A stretch of DNA of 64,000 nt from Prochlorococcus sp. AG-347-I15 (GCA_003281585.1 QCBN01000001.1:232247-296246), one strand, 5' to 3'; counted from the first letter of the stretch, positions 8,698 to 27,379 are shown. Translations and numbers: made by a program. The notes: generated from the letters alone by a model not told the origin.

Positions 8698-8899
8698 TAG
8701 ATTCGTTATTTAATTGTGTTAGGTTTTCTCTTTGATTAGAGATGAAAGCATCAGATGTTTTATTTTTAACTGTTACTTTACCGAGAGCGTCTTCGAGATT
8801 TTTTGTAGCTTCATTGCATGAATTACCAGTAAATCCCTCGACAGTCTCTTCAACTCTTCCGTCTTGATGAATTTTGAATCTCAATGTTTTTTGAGGCAT
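8684..8899 (-). CDS. DUF2997 family protein
   Basis: This is a small protein of 71 residues from ATG 8899 (MPQKTLRFKIHQDGRVEE). I recognise the DUF2997 family from KTLRFKI-x-DGRVEE-x-V-x-G and the following GNSC. A TTG three codons upstream (8908) also opens the frame, but the family normally starts at MPQ, so I prefer 8899. Its 3' end overlaps Ycf35 by 14 bp, so the two are probably coupled. Its function is unknown. The C-terminal 30 residues are polar and look unstructured. Confidence 0.8.
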   Translation of the reverse strand: MPQKTLRFKIHQDGRVEETVEGFTGNSCNEATKNLEDALGKVTVKNKTSDAFISNQRENLTQLNNESNVTF

Positions 8900-8906
8900 T
8901 AAATTC

Positions 8907-8921
8907 AAGTACTGAGTACTT
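8907..8921. promoter_or_regulatory. 15-bp perfect odd palindrome before the DUF2997-Ycf35-ferredoxin operon
   Basis: AAGTACTGAGTACTT is a perfect inverted repeat of 7 bp around one central base. It lies 7 bp upstream of the preferred ATG at 8899. It has the size and position of an operator or a leader hairpin. It does not fit the NtcA box (GTA-N8-TAC), because the gap here is 5. Confidence 0.4.
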
Positions 8922-9048
8922 TTACTTTATATAGAATAACGAAATTTTTTTGTTTCAGTTGGTACAAGTTAATTAATTTTAATTTTTATATTGAATATCA
9001 GATAAAGTAATTTTTTTCTGTAGGCATTCAGGAAAAAAATTAAGAAAT

Positions 9049-9816
9049 TCAATTATAAAAACCTTGCATTCCCATTGAATCCAGAGCAGTTTTTGCTTCT
9101 TCCATAACGGATGGTTCTTTGTCGAAAAGGGCTATCTTGGTACATTCATCAACAAAACTTTCTTGAAATGTATTATTTAATTTTTCGTACAACCTACATA
9201 ATGACCAAATACAATTACTTCTTACAACTGATTCATTATCTATCTTTAAACTTATTAAAAGTTGTTCTGCTGCTAATTGAGCGTTTTCCAAGGAAACATT
9301 TCCAATTTCAGCTAAAGAACTAGATGACCATAGTCTCACTGCAGCTACATCATTTTTTAAAGCATTTATTAATGGTTTCAAAACAATTTGATTATCATAA
9401 TTGGCTAAGCTCCATGCGGTAGCTCTTCTTACATATGCGTTATCGTCAGTTTCCAAAAGGCTTACAAGTTTCTGGACCGCGCTGGGACATGGATTACGGC
9501 CTAAAGCATATACAGCACTCATTCTCTCAACGGGACATGGTTTATCAAGTAATGGTAATAAAAGAGGAAAAGATCTTTGATCTCTATATTCACAAAATAT
9601 TCTTAATCCCTGTATTCTTTCTTCTCTATTACCTTCTAGCATTTTTAAAGCTTCATTGCACTCTTGAGTTATATTTAAACCTTTTGAAAAAATATCTTCA
9701 TCAATTTGCTCTAAAGGATCTATTTCAATCTCTAAAGCCAATTCTTTGGCCAAAACATCTGGATCAACTGCAATGTCAGCTAAGCTTTCTTTATTAGGAT
9801 CCTTATTTTTTGTCAT
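9049..9816 (-). CDS. HEAT-repeat (PBS-lyase-like) protein
   Basis: From about residue 60 the 255-residue protein is built of helical HEAT-like repeats. Examples are RSFPLLLPLLDKPCPVERMSAVYALG, AVQKLVSLLETDDNAYVRRATAWSLA and VLKPLINALKNDVAAVRLWSSSSLAEIG. These are the E-Z / PBS-lyase type repeats used as protein-binding scaffolds. True phycobilin lyases also use this fold, but this lineage lacks phycobilisomes, so a lyase role is not supported. The N-terminal 50 residues are acidic and probably disordered. It is on the same strand as the DUF2997 cluster but 150 bp upstream of it. Confidence 0.85.
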   Translation of the reverse strand: MTKNKDPNKESLADIAVDPDVLAKELALEIEIDPLEQIDEDIFSKGLNITQECNEALKMLEGNREERIQGLRIFCEYRDQRSFPLLLPLLDKPCPVERMSAVYALGRNPCPSAVQKLVSLLETDDNAYVRRATAWSLANYDNQIVLKPLINALKNDVAAVRLWSSSSLAEIGNVSLENAQLAAEQLLISLKIDNESVVRSNCIWSLCRLYEKLNNTFQESFVDECTKIALFDKEPSVMEEAKTALDSMGMQGFYN

Positions 9817-9834
9817 TTTCTAAAATTTAAAATA

Positions 9835-9981
9835 TTAATTCATAGGGGCAGGTGACATCATATCTCCTGGCAACCAAATTCTTGCGCTAACTGCTAAAAA
9901 GGCAATCCCAAAAAGTGCGACGATAGCAAAAGGTAAAATTTTCGTCTTGATAAAACCCAAAGATTCTAAATTAATTAACAC
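9835..9981 (-). CDS. Small single-span membrane protein, 48 residues
   Basis: I translated this short minus-strand frame by hand. From GTG 9981 it gives a basic N-terminal part, one hydrophobic segment (LPFAIVALFGIAFLAVSA) and a short tail RIWLPGDMMSPAPMN. A TTG at 9960 would give 41 residues. The hydrophobic span and Trp/Pro-rich tail look like a small thylakoid or plasma-membrane subunit. I think related short proteins occur in other picocyanobacteria, but I cannot name a family. It lies 18 bp upstream of the HEAT gene on the same strand, so co-transcription is likely. Confidence 0.6.
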   Translation of the reverse strand: MLINLESLGFIKTKILPFAIVALFGIAFLAVSARIWLPGDMMSPAPMN

Positions 9982-10029
9982 AATAATAGCCTGTTTAATA
10001 GACTTTTAAAAAATTTTTCTTAGAAAATA

Positions 10030-11088
<1,059 letters not shown>

Positions 11089-11105
11089 TTAATTCAAAAC
11101 TATTT

Positions 11106-11288
<183 letters not shown>

Positions 11289-11311
11289 CTAAAAAATATA
11301 TTAGATAATAT

Positions 11312-15439
<4,128 letters not shown>

Positions 15440-15446
15440 TTAAAGA

Positions 15447-17378
<1,932 letters not shown>

Positions 17379-17389
17379 TTATTGAGTAT

Positions 17390-20300
17390 TTAATCTTCCT
17401 CATATTCAGAGGTTCCAAGTGATTCATAAGTTGGCCTCGACGGAGTATTCCTTCTTGGATTTATATCTTGCATTAAATCTACCTCTTTACCTTCATCTGT
17501 ATAAACCCCAATATCAAGTCCTAAAGATTGTAATTCTCTCATAAGAACTTTAAAAGACTCAGGAGTACCAGGCCTTGGGATTGGTTTTCCTTTTACGATT
17601 GCATTTAGAGCTTCATTTCTTCCTTGCATATCATCAGATTTAACTGTTAATAGTTCTTGAAGAGTATAAGCTGCTCCATAAGCTTCAAGGGCCCAAACTT
17701 CCATTTCTCCAAGCCTTTGTCCCCCTTGCTGAGCTTTACCCCCCAATGGTTGTTGAGTAACTAAAGAGTAAGGTCCGGTAGATCTTGCATGGATTTTGTC
17801 ATCTACCAAGTGTACTAACTTAAGAAAGTGGGAGTATCCAACCGCAACTGGCTGATCAAATGGTTCCCCTGTTCTACCATCCTTGAGTAATAACTTTCCA
17901 GGATCTTCAGGATTGTAAACCCAAGATTTACCAGGTTGTTTTGAAGCCTCCTCTAAAAATGCTTGTACAGTATGATGTGATTTTTCAGGACCATACATTT
18001 CATCAAATGGGACTACTTTAACCCTGCAATTTAAGTTAGAGGCTGCCCAGCCCATCAATAATTCAAAAACTTGACCTACATTCATCCTACTTGGAACTCC
18101 GAGAGGATTAAGAACTATATCTACAGGTGTTCCATCAGGCAAATAAGGCATATCTTCTCTTGGTAAGATTCTGCTAATAATTCCTTTATTTCCATGCCTT
18201 CCAGCCATTTTGTCACCCACTTGTATTTTCCTTCTCTGGGCCACATAAACTCTAACAACCATATTGGCGCCTGGAGGTAACTCATCACCTTGTTCTCGAG
18301 TGTAGATGCGTACATCCAAAACCCTCCCTTTTTCCGTTTTAGGTACCCTTAATGAGTTATCTCTAACATCTCGAGCCTTTTCTCCAAAAATAGCCCTCAA
18401 AAGTTTTTCTTCGGGAGGTTGGTCTGATTCACCTTTTGGTGTAACTTTCCCAACAAGAATATCTCCGCTCTCGACAAAAGCACCAATCCTAATTATTCCC
18501 ATTTCATCAAGATTGTTCAAGCTTTCTTCAGATATATTGGGAATCTCTCTTGTAATTTCTTCAGGTCCTAGCTTAGTTTGTCTTGCCTCAATTTCATATT
18601 TTTCAATATGTACAGATGTATATAAATCATCGGTTACCATCCTTTCACTTACTAGAATTGCATCTTCGTAGTTGTAACCCTCCCATGGCATATATGCAAT
18701 TAGGACATTCTGGCCTAGTGCTATTTCTCCGCCTTCACATGCCGATCCATCTGCTAAAACTTGCCCAGATATAACTTGATCTCCAATTTTTACTATAGGT
18801 CTTTGATTTAAGCAAGTATCTTGATTTGATCTTTGATATTTTTGAAGATAATGAAAATGTTCATTACCATCTTTATCCTTAACAACTATCTCATTAGCGT
18901 CTACATAAGATACAGTTCCATTAACTTTTGTTATGGGAACCATGCCTGAATCTCTAGCAACTTGAGATTCTAAACCTGTACCAACTAGAGGACGCTCCGG
19001 CCTGAGCAATGGAACAGCTTGGCGTTGCATATTAGAACCCATAAGAGCTCTATTCGCATCATCATGTTCCAAAAAAGGAATTAGCGAAGTAGCCACTGAA
19101 ATTACCTGAACTGGTGAAAGCTGAACATAATCAACTTGATGTGGAGGTACTTTCTCAAAATCTTGTCTATATCTTACTGGTATAAGATTTGCAAGTATAT
19201 TTCCATCCTTATCAGTTGCCACATCACCTGGAGCTACCCTGCACTCATCTTCTAAATCAGCAGATAAATAAACAGGATTTCCTTCTTTATTAACTTTACC
19301 ATTATTAACTTCCCAAAAAGGAGTTTCGATAAAACCATACTCATTAACTCTAGCATGGGTAGCTAAAGAATTTATGAGTCCTGCATTAGGACCTTCTGGA
19401 GTCTCAATAGGGCATAATCTTCCATAATGTGAAGGATGAATATCTCTTACAGCAAAACCTGCTCTTTCTCGCGTTAAACCTCCAGGGCCTAAAGCAGAGA
19501 TTCTTCTTTTATGTGTTAATTCAGCCAAAGGATTAGTTTGATCCATAAATTGACTTAGTTGACTAGAACCAAAAAACTCTTTTATGGCGGCAACTAATGG
19601 CTTGGGGTTGACTAGTTGAGCGGGGGTAAGAGAATCTGTTTCCCCAACAGTCATTCTTTCTTTAATAATCCTTTCTAAACGATTAAGTCCAACCCTTACT
19701 TGATTTTGTAGAAGTTCTCCTACAGATCTAACTCTTCGATTACCAAGGTGGTCAATGTCATCCAAACTCGCACCACCAATATCCAATTCTAGGTTGATTA
19801 GATAATCAATAGTTGAAAGAACATCTTCGTGGGTAAGAGTTCTAAAATCATCTGGTACTGTCAGCCTTAATTTTTTATTGATTTTATATCTACCAACTCT
19901 GCCTAAATCATATCTTTTGGGATCAAAAAATCTGCTATGTAATAGTTGTTGCCCGCCAGAAACAGAAGGTGGTTCACCAGGACGTAGCTTCTTATAGAGC
20001 TCAAGCAAAGCCTGATCTTCTGAATTTATACCCTCGTCGTTAGCTGAATCAATAGAACTTTGATAAAACTCAGGATGTCTAAGTTTGTCAACCACATCAT
20101 TATCACTAAGACCCATCGCTCTCATAAGTACATGAGCATTAATTTTTCTAGTTTTATCAACCCTTACATAAAGTAAATTATTCTTATCAGTTTCAAATTT
20201 TAACCATGCTCCTCTATTAGGTATAACACTCGCGTTATAAGTTCTTCTACCATTCTTATCCTGCTCATCTTTAAAATAAACCCCTGGACTGCGAACAATC

Positions 20301-20683
20301 TGATTAACAATTACTCTTTCAGCACCATTAATAATGAATGTTCCTCTTTCAGTCATTAATGGTAATTCCCCAATAAAGACTTCTTGTTCTTTGATTTCTC
20401 CTGTCTCTTTATTAATTAATCTACAAGTTACATACATTTGAGAAGCAAATGTAGCATCTCTTCTTTTTGCTTCCTCAACGTCATGTCTAGGTCTTTTTAA
20501 CCTATACTCTTCACCAATAAAATGTAATTCTAATTTACCTGTGTAATCAGAAATGGGGGAAAAGTTTTGTAATTCCTCTATTAAACCTTTTTCCAAAAAC
20601 CATTTAAAGCTTGCTCTTTGTACTTCAACTAAATCTGGTAGATAAGTAGCTGTTTTTGCTACCTGTAAAGCGCTACTGCTCAT
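17390..20683 (-). CDS. rpoB: RNA polymerase beta subunit (RpoB)
   Basis: The 1097 residues contain the rifampicin-pocket region ([18 protein letters not shown], then [36 protein letters not shown]). They also contain the conserved [13 protein letters not shown] block and the C-terminal [18 protein letters not shown]. Length is typical for a cyanobacterial beta subunit, shorter than E. coli because lineage insertions are absent. It starts the operon with rpoC1 and rpoC2. A 243-bp spacer separates it from tatD upstream; that AT-rich spacer should hold its promoter, but I could not define a clear -35/-10 pair. Confidence 0.98.
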   Translation of the reverse strand: MSSSALQVAKTATYLPDLVEVQRASFKWFLEKGLIEELQNFSPISDYTGKLELHFIGEEYRLKRPRHDVEEAKRRDATFASQMYVTCRLINKETGEIKEQEVFIGELPLMTERGTFIINGAERVIVNQIVRSPGVYFKDEQDKNGRRTYNASVIPNRGAWLKFETDKNNLLYVRVDKTRKINAHVLMRAMGLSDNDVVDKLRHPEFYQSSIDSANDEGINSEDQALLELYKKLRPGEPPSVSGGQQLLHSRFFDPKRYDLGRVGRYKINKKLRLTVPDDFRTLTHEDVLSTIDYLINLELDIGGASLDDIDHLGNRRVRSVGELLQNQVRVGLNRLERIIKERMTVGETDSLTPAQLVNPKPLVAAIKEFFGSSQLSQFMDQTNPLAELTHKRRISALGPGGLTRERAGFAVRDIHPSHYGRLCPIETPEGPNAGLINSLATHARVNEYGFIETPFWEVNNGKVNKEGNPVYLSADLEDECRVAPGDVATDKDGNILANLIPVRYRQDFEKVPPHQVDYVQLSPVQVISVATSLIPFLEHDDANRALMGSNMQRQAVPLLRPERPLVGTGLESQVARDSGMVPITKVNGTVSYVDANEIVVKDKDGNEHFHYLQKYQRSNQDTCLNQRPIVKIGDQVISGQVLADGSACEGGEIALGQNVLIAYMPWEGYNYEDAILVSERMVTDDLYTSVHIEKYEIEARQTKLGPEEITREIPNISEESLNNLDEMGIIRIGAFVESGDILVGKVTPKGESDQPPEEKLLRAIFGEKARDVRDNSLRVPKTEKGRVLDVRIYTREQGDELPPGANMVVRVYVAQRRKIQVGDKMAGRHGNKGIISRILPREDMPYLPDGTPVDIVLNPLGVPSRMNVGQVFELLMGWAASNLNCRVKVVPFDEMYGPEKSHHTVQAFLEEASKQPGKSWVYNPEDPGKLLLKDGRTGEPFDQPVAVGYSHFLKLVHLVDDKIHARSTGPYSLVTQQPLGGKAQQGGQRLGEMEVWALEAYGAAYTLQELLTVKSDDMQGRNEALNAIVKGKPIPRPGTPESFKVLMRELQSLGLDIGVYTDEGKEVDLMQDINPRRNTPSRPTYESLGTSEYEED

Positions 20684-20831
20684 CCAAAAAACCTGAGATT
20701 ATGTGAGATTTACTATTTACTTTAAATTTACTCAATAATTAGTTGTTTAACTTTTATTTTTGTACGAAATCAATCATAAAATCTCGATTTCAACAAAAAT
20801 TCAATTCAATAAAAAACTATAAAAATTGTTC

Positions 20832-20853
20832 TTAATGGCTTTAAAACCATTAA
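20832..20853 (-). terminator. Possible terminator after tatD, in the tatD-rpoB spacer
   Basis: TTAATGG and CCATTAA form a 7-bp inverted repeat around 8 bases. On the minus strand it is followed by a T-rich run with short breaks. It is placed to end rpsT-tatD transcription before the rpoB promoter. The stem is weak in G+C. Confidence 0.4.
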
Positions 20854-20926
20854 CTGAAAAAGTTAAAATTAAAAATTAAAGAAAAAATTCCAGTAATTCC
20901 TAATACTAACAGGTGCTGTGTTAATT

Positions 20927-21715
20927 CTACAAGTCAAATTTAAACAAATCTTTAGCATTCTGAGATGACTCTTTAGCAATTGTAGTTAATTCTGTAGATC
21001 TTAAGTTTGCCATAAAATTAGCTACATTTTCAACAAATGCAGGTTCATTTCTTTTGCCCCTATGAGGAACTGGGGCTAAAAATGGTGAGTCAGTTTCAAT
21101 TAAGTATTTATTACTGGGGACTAGTTTGGCACACTCATGAATATCTTGTGCTTTTGGAAAAGTCACTATTCCACTAAAACTGATGTAAAAACCAAGTTCT
21201 AAGAACTCCATCATTTCTTTTGCAGTTCCTGTCCAACAATGAAGCACACCTTTAGGGCATTTACCTTTTTTTGAAAGGTCGCAACATATTTCGATCATTT
21301 CATTTGCAGCATCCCTGCAATGGATAATCACGGGCAATTCAAGTTCGCTAGCTAACTCCATTTGGGGAATAAGGGCATCAATTTGCTGAGTCTTATTTTC
21401 ACTTTTAAAAAAATCCAAGCCTAATTCGCCAATAGCAACAACTCTTCTATCTTCTTGAGCTGACCTTTTTAGAAGAGATTTAGAACTTAGGTCCCATTTT
21501 TTTGCTTCTAGCGGATGTAAACCCACTGAATAAAAAATTTCACTAAATTCATGGGATAATTTTTTTATGTGAGGAATCTCAGCTAATTCACAACAAGCAT
21601 GAACTATTTTTTTTACACCTCTTGAACGCAATCTTAGGACAACATCTTCAAGATCTTTCTCAAAATTTTCAAATATTAAATGACAGTGAGAGTCTATGAG
21701 TTCAATATCGCTCAT
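20927..21715 (-). CDS. tatD: TatD family metal-dependent DNase/hydrolase
   Basis: This is an amidohydrolase-fold protein of 262 residues. Metal-ligand motifs visible in order are DSHCHL near the start, IGELGLDFF, the IIHCRDA histidine block, VLHCWTG and ETDSPFLAPVPHRGKRNEP near the end. TatD proteins act as 3'-5' exonucleases or deoxyribonucleases in repair and RNA/DNA turnover; the exact substrate here is not known. It lies 17 bp after rpsT and upstream of rpoB, a gene order I recall as conserved in cyanobacteria. Confidence 0.93.
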   Translation of the reverse strand: MSDIELIDSHCHLIFENFEKDLEDVVLRLRSRGVKKIVHACCELAEIPHIKKLSHEFSEIFYSVGLHPLEAKKWDLSSKSLLKRSAQEDRRVVAIGELGLDFFKSENKTQQIDALIPQMELASELELPVIIHCRDAANEMIEICCDLSKKGKCPKGVLHCWTGTAKEMMEFLELGFYISFSGIVTFPKAQDIHECAKLVPSNKYLIETDSPFLAPVPHRGKRNEPAFVENVANFMANLRSTELTTIAKESSQNAKDLFKFDL

Positions 21716-21732
21716 AATCTTAATCTGTCTTT

Positions 21733-22026
21733 TTACTTAATTGTGAGAGTATTTTTTACAAAATTGTTAATTTTTGATTTTTTATTAGCTCCAGTATTCT
21801 TGTGAAGAACATTTTTTTTCACTGCTTTATCAATTAAACTAAAAGCTCTGTTTAGACTTTTTGTTACTAAATTTTTATTTTCTTCGTTAGGAGCATTTTT
21901 GTATTTTTCACAATTTTCTAAAGTTTTTTTTGTCAAAGTCCTAACTGTAGATTTGTATGATTTGTTAATTAAACGATTTCTTTCGGCAATTTTTATTCTC
22001 TTTTTTGCTGATTTGTTATTAGCCAC
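21733..22026 (-). CDS. rpsT: 30S ribosomal protein S20
   Basis: This 97-residue, very lysine-rich helical protein begins MANNKSAKKRIKIAERNRLINKSYKS, the S20 signature, and contains the SLIDKAVKKNVLHKNTGANKKSK block near the end. S20 is a primary binder of 16S rRNA. Translation starts at GTG 22026. It is divergent from hisD with a 120-bp spacer. Confidence 0.97.
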   Translation of the reverse strand: MANNKSAKKRIKIAERNRLINKSYKSTVRTLTKKTLENCEKYKNAPNEENKNLVTKSLNRAFSLIDKAVKKNVLHKNTGANKKSKINNFVKNTLTIK

Positions 22027-22086
22027 TGAGGGAGATTAATATAAGATTCCTACTATAACAAATAAATCGTCTACTAATCAATAATA

Positions 22087-22092
22087 TATAAT
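22087..22092 (+). promoter_or_regulatory. Candidate -10 box for hisD
   Basis: TATAAT lies 55 bp upstream of the hisD ATG in the divergent rpsT-hisD spacer. The flanks are so AT-rich that no -35 can be chosen with confidence. Confidence 0.3.
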
Positions 22093-22146
22093 TTAAAAAG
22101 GTAAATAAATGGGGTATTGAGCCTTTCAATTTGAAAAATTAAGAAT

Positions 22147-23433
22147 ATGAAGATCTTAAATCATAAAGGAGACGCGATCCAAGAATTAAAAAGGATTTCT
22201 ACTCGAACCAATTCTGAAAACAATAATAGGATAAATGCAATTGTGGAAGAAATTCTTCAAGAAGTAAAAACTTATGGTGATACTGCTGTAGAAAAATATA
22301 CAAAAAAATTTGATGGTTTTAATCCTAACCCCATGCAAGTAAGCGCCAATGATTTAAAAGATGCATGGGAGAAAATTGATGGAAAATTAAAACGATCACT
22401 TGAGTTAGCCCATAAAAGAATAAAAAAATTTCATGAAAAAGAAATTCCAACATCTTTCACGTTAGAGGGTGAGCATGGTGATAAAGTACAAAGGAAATGG
22501 AAACCAGTAAAAAATGCGGGTATTTATATCCCTGGAGGTAGAGCGGCCTATCCCAGTACTGTATTAATGAATGCGATACCTGCAAAAGTTGCAGGAGTGC
22601 AAGAAATAATAATGGTATCTCCTGGCAATAGAGAAGGGACTATTAATAAAACCGTTTTAGCTGCGGCTCACCTATCAGGAATCAATAAAGTTTTCAGAAT
22701 TGGAGGAGCTCAAGCAATTGGTGCTTTAGCATTTGGTACAAATCAAATCGATAAAGTTGATGTTATTTCAGGTCCTGGGAATATTTATGTAACTACTGCT
22801 AAAAAACTCATTTATGGCTCCACAGGAATTGATTCCTTAGCTGGTCCAAGTGAAATATTAATCATTGCAGATCAAACAGCTCAAAGCACACATATAGCAT
22901 CTGATTTACTAGCTCAAGCAGAACATGATCCTTTAGCTTCTTCTATACTTCTAACTACATCAAAGGAACTGGGTAAAAATGTATATGAAGAACTTTATAA
23001 AAAAATAGAAGATCACCCAAGAAAAGATATTTGTATGCAATCAATAAAAAATTGGGGATTAATTGTTATCTGCGAAAATTATGAATCATGTATTGAGCTA
23101 AGTAATAACTTTGCTCCAGAGCACTTAGAAATTATAACTTATGATCCCAAAAAAATTCTTGAAGGCATCGAGAATGCAGGTGCAATATTTTTAGGGAACT
23201 GGACGCCAGAAGCTGTTGGAGATTACCTAGCTGGACCAAATCATACTTTACCCACATCAGGAAATTCTAGGTTCAGCGGATCCTTAGGTGTTGAAACTTT
23301 TATGAAAAACACCTCAATAATAGAATTTACTGAAGAAAGTTTAAGAGTTAACAGTCTTGATATTATTAATCTTGCTAAAAGTGAGGGTTTACATAGTCAC
23401 GCTAATTCAGTACAAATAAGATTTCAAGATTAG
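22147..23433 (+). CDS. hisD: Histidinol dehydrogenase
   Basis: This enzyme carries out the last two oxidation steps of histidine synthesis (L-histidinol to L-histidine, two NAD+, zinc). Typical blocks are the [23 protein letters not shown] stretch, [15 protein letters not shown], the [14 protein letters not shown] segment, [13 protein letters not shown] and the late [14 protein letters not shown] with its catalytic and zinc residues. Its 428 residues are normal. It is a single gene that converges on rpiA with a 4-bp overlap of the 3' ends. Confidence 0.97.
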   Translation: MKILNHKGDAIQELKRISTRTNSENNNRINAIVEEILQEVKTYGDTAVEKYTKKFDGFNPNPMQVSANDLKDAWEKIDGKLKRSLELAHKRIKKFHEKEIPTSFTLEGEHGDKVQRKWKPVKNAGIYIPGGRAAYPSTVLMNAIPAKVAGVQEIIMVSPGNREGTINKTVLAAAHLSGINKVFRIGGAQAIGALAFGTNQIDKVDVISGPGNIYVTTAKKLIYGSTGIDSLAGPSEILIIADQTAQSTHIASDLLAQAEHDPLASSILLTTSKELGKNVYEELYKKIEDHPRKDICMQSIKNWGLIVICENYESCIELSNNFAPEHLEIITYDPKKILEGIENAGAIFLGNWTPEAVGDYLAGPNHTLPTSGNSRFSGSLGVETFMKNTSIIEFTEESLRVNSLDIINLAKSEGLHSHANSVQIRFQD

Positions 23434-24143
23434 CCAACTTTTGAGGGAGAGTAAACAACAGGCATATTTTTTTCAATTTTACCAACCAATACTTTGTCTG
23501 TAAGATTAACAAATAACCCATTTTCTAATACTCCAGGTATGTTGTTAATTCTCATTTCAATGTCTTTTGGATTTCTAATGCCATCATTAAACATTACATC
23601 TAGAATTAAGTTACCTTGGTCAGTAACCACTGGACCAGCTTTTTTTGTAGCCATTCTTAAAGCTGAACTGCCATTTATTTCTGAAATCACATCTTGAACT
23701 TGCTTCCAAGCATTTGGGAGTACTTCTACAGGTAAAGGAAAGGATAGATTTAAGTTTTGCACGAGTTTAGTTTCGTCAACAACAATCAACAATTGGTTAG
23801 CTTTAGATGCCACTAACTTTTCTCTAACATGACATGCTCCTCCCCCTTTTATAAGTTGAAATCCTGGATCAACTTCATCTGCTCCATCAATCGCTAAATC
23901 AATTTGAGAAACAGAAGCTAAATCGATAAGCGGTATATCGAGTTCAAGCGCTAAAACTTCTGATTGAAAGGAAGTTGCAACACCCCTTATATTTTGTAAT
24001 TTTCCAGAACGAATTTCATGAGCTAGGCTTCTTATCATAAGCGCTGCTGTAGATCCAGATCCTAATCCAACAATCATGTCACTTTTTACTTCCTTAATTG
24101 CTGCATCAGCAACTATTTGTTTCATTTGAGTTTGTGAATCCAA
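23430..24143 (-). CDS. rpiA: Ribose-5-phosphate isomerase A
   Basis: This enzyme interconverts ribose-5-phosphate and ribulose-5-phosphate in the Calvin cycle and pentose phosphate pathway. It has the phosphate loop [11 protein letters not shown], the catalytic [24 protein letters not shown] stretch and the VEVLPNAWK block. The listed start is TTG 24143; an ATG at 24125 (MKQIVADAA) would remove six residues and is also plausible. At 237 residues it is typical. Its 3' end overlaps hisD by 4 bp on the opposite strand. Confidence 0.96.
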   Translation of the reverse strand: MDSQTQMKQIVADAAIKEVKSDMIVGLGSGSTAALMIRSLAHEIRSGKLQNIRGVATSFQSEVLALELDIPLIDLASVSQIDLAIDGADEVDPGFQLIKGGGACHVREKLVASKANQLLIVVDETKLVQNLNLSFPLPVEVLPNAWKQVQDVISEINGSSALRMATKKAGPVVTDQGNLILDVMFNDGIRNPKDIEMRINNIPGVLENGLFVNLTDKVLVGKIEKNMPVVYSPSKVG

Positions 24144-24187
24144 AGTATTTTTTTTAGGTTATAGATTATTAAATTTCAATGAATGAT

Positions 24188-25312
<1,125 letters not shown>

Positions 25313-25472
25313 TTATTTAATAGTTTTTAAATTTATTTAGTCAATCTAGTTGAAGAAATATATTATTGTTGTTTTTTTGTTTACATCCATAAAATACGAA
25401 TTTTAAAATTTTTATAGAAAAACATTAATATATGCGAAAATTATTTTTAAAGAATTTTACATTTAAATAAAT

Positions 25473-25940
25473 TTGAATAAAGAACAAAAAAGTAAACTTG
25501 AATATATTTTGAAAAAAGTTGCTATTGAATGGAATTTCGAAATCTACAGTTTAAAAATACACACTAATCAAAATCCAATTGTTATAGAAATCATTTTAAA
25601 AAAAACTAGTGGTGATGATATTTCACTTGATGATTGTGTGCTATTTAATGCCCCAGCATCTGAAAAAATAGAAAACTCAAATCTTTTAAATTGTTCATAT
25701 GTGTTAGAAATTGGTAGTCAAGGGGTCAGTGATGAATTAACCTCAGAAAGAGACTTCAAAACTTTTAAGGGTTTTCCAGTTAATGTAGAGTTAAACCAAA
25801 AGAATTCAAAAATAAAATTTCTTAATGGTTTACTTTATGAAAAGTCTAAAGATTATTTAGCCATTAACATAAAGGGTAAGATTAAAAAAATCCCTTTTGA
25901 TGAAGTACTAAAGATTAGTCTTAGTACATTAAAAGATTAA
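25473..25940 (+). CDS. rimP: Ribosome maturation factor RimP
   Basis: The 155-residue protein has the RimP layout. An N-terminal alpha/beta domain ends with [15 protein letters not shown], then [28 protein letters not shown] (the family's EVSSPG-type loop appears here as EIGSQGVS). A C-terminal SH3-like domain follows. It assists 30S maturation. The start is TTG 25473. It opens the rimP-nusA-ylxR-infB operon, a near-universal bacterial order, and precedes nusA by 35 bp. Confidence 0.92.
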   Translation: MNKEQKSKLEYILKKVAIEWNFEIYSLKIHTNQNPIVIEIILKKTSGDDISLDDCVLFNAPASEKIENSNLLNCSYVLEIGSQGVSDELTSERDFKTFKGFPVNVELNQKNSKIKFLNGLLYEKSKDYLAINIKGKIKKIPFDEVLKISLSTLKD

Positions 25941-25975
25941 TTATTTTCAACTATTATTCAATTTCCCCATCATAG

Positions 25976-27379
25976 ATGGCATTAGTAATTCTCCCAGGTT
26001 TAAACAATCTCATTGAAGACATTAGTGAGGAAAAAAAGTTACCTCCTAATATCGTAGAAATAGCCTTGCGCGAAGCATTATTAAAAGGATACGAAAAGTA
26101 TAGAAAAACCTTTTACATTGGAATGAATGAAGATCCATTTGATGAAGAATATTTTAGTAATTTTGATGTTGGACTAGATCTTGATGAAGAAGGTTACAGA
26201 ATATTATCTAGTAAAATAATTGTTGAAGAAGTTGAGAGCGAAGATCATCAAATATCTCTTGTAGAAGTTAAACAAGTTGCTGATGACGCGCAAATAGGGG
26301 ACACAGTTGTTTTAGACGTTACTCCAGAAAAAGATGATTTTGGGCGAATGGCTGCTTCAACAACAAAGCAAGTTTTAGCTCAAAAATTAAGGGATCAACA
26401 AAGAAAAATGATCCAGGAAGAATTTGCAGATTTAGAAGATCCTGTTTTAACTGCAAGAGTCATAAGATTTGAGAGACAATCAGTTATTATGGGAGTTAGT
26501 TCAGGAATTGGTAGACCTGAAGTAGAGGCCGAACTTCCCAAAAGAGATCAATTACCAAATGATAATTACAGAGCAAATGCAACTTTCAAAGTATTTTTAA
26601 AAGAAGTTAGCGAAATAGCCAGAAAAGGGCCACAACTTTTTGTAAGTAGGGCAAATGCTGGTTTAGTAGTTTATTTATTTGAAAATGAGGTGCCGGAAAT
26701 TCAAGAGGGAACAGTAAAAATTGTTGCTGTTTCAAGAGAAGCAAACCCCCCTTCAAGAGCAGTTGGGCCAAGAACTAAAGTAGCTGTGGATAGTGTCGAA
26801 CAAGAAGTTGATCCTGTAGGTGCCTGTATTGGAGCAAGAGGAGCAAGGATTCAACAGGTGGTTAATGAATTAAGAGGAGAAAAAATTGATGTTATTAAAT
26901 GGTCATCTGATCCAATACAGTATATTTTAAATTCTTTAAGTCCTGCGAAAGTTGATCTAGTAAGGCTAGTTGACCCAGCAGGGCAACATGCACATGTATT
27001 GGTTCCTCCCGATCAATTGAGTCTCGCAATTGGTAGAGAAGGTCAAAATGTAAGACTTGCCGCAAGATTAACTGGTTGGAAGATTGATGTTAAAAACTCA
27101 CATGAATATGATGAGGAAGCAGAAGATGCTGCAGTCTCTGAATTAATTATTCAAAGAGAAGATGAAGAGAATCTTCAGAGAGAAGCTGAGCAAAGATTAG
27201 AAGCAGAACAAGCTGAGCGTGCTGCAGAAGATGCAAGATTAAGAGAGCTTTATCCGCTCCCTGAAGATGATCAAGAATATGGAGAAGAACAATACGAAGA
27301 AGTTACCTTTTCAGATAATGATCAATTAGAGACTCATCAAGAAAGTGAAAGATCAACCAAAGAGGAGAGAAAACGGTGA
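25976..27379 (+). CDS. nusA: Transcription termination/antitermination factor NusA
   Basis: An N-terminal RNA-polymerase-binding domain (residues 1-125) is followed by S1 (about 130-200) and two KH domains. The KH region includes VGACIGARGARIQQVVNELRGEKIDVI and LSLAIGREGQNVRLAARLTGWKIDV. An acidic glutamate-rich tail (residues 390-467) ends the protein. It lacks the extra C-terminal AR domains of E. coli NusA, as usual outside the gamma-proteobacteria. The final TGA overlaps the GTG start of ylxR. Confidence 0.96.
   Translation: MALVILPGLNNLIEDISEEKKLPPNIVEIALREALLKGYEKYRKTFYIGMNEDPFDEEYFSNFDVGLDLDEEGYRILSSKIIVEEVESEDHQISLVEVKQVADDAQIGDTVVLDVTPEKDDFGRMAASTTKQVLAQKLRDQQRKMIQEEFADLEDPVLTARVIRFERQSVIMGVSSGIGRPEVEAELPKRDQLPNDNYRANATFKVFLKEVSEIARKGPQLFVSRANAGLVVYLFENEVPEIQEGTVKIVAVSREANPPSRAVGPRTKVAVDSVEQEVDPVGACIGARGARIQQVVNELRGEKIDVIKWSSDPIQYILNSLSPAKVDLVRLVDPAGQHAHVLVPPDQLSLAIGREGQNVRLAARLTGWKIDVKNSHEYDEEAEDAAVSELIIQREDEENLQREAEQRLEAEQAERAAEDARLRELYPLPEDDQEYGEEQYEEVTFSDNDQLETHQESERSTKEERKR

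Noticed and set aside
8907..8921. LexA (SOS) box
   Set aside because: The half-sites are one base closer than in the cyanobacterial LexA consensus I remember, and the downstream genes are not repair genes.
9435..9797. 120-residue plus-strand frame
   Set aside because: It lies fully antisense to the HEAT-repeat gene, whose repeats are clear. The composition looks random and no motif is seen.
9049..9816. Phycobilin lyase
   Set aside because: The HEAT repeats match the fold, but this lineage has no phycobilisome genes in view, and the same repeats serve general protein binding.
18306..18671. 121-residue plus-strand frame
   Set aside because: It is antisense to a conserved part of rpoB, with no independent signal.
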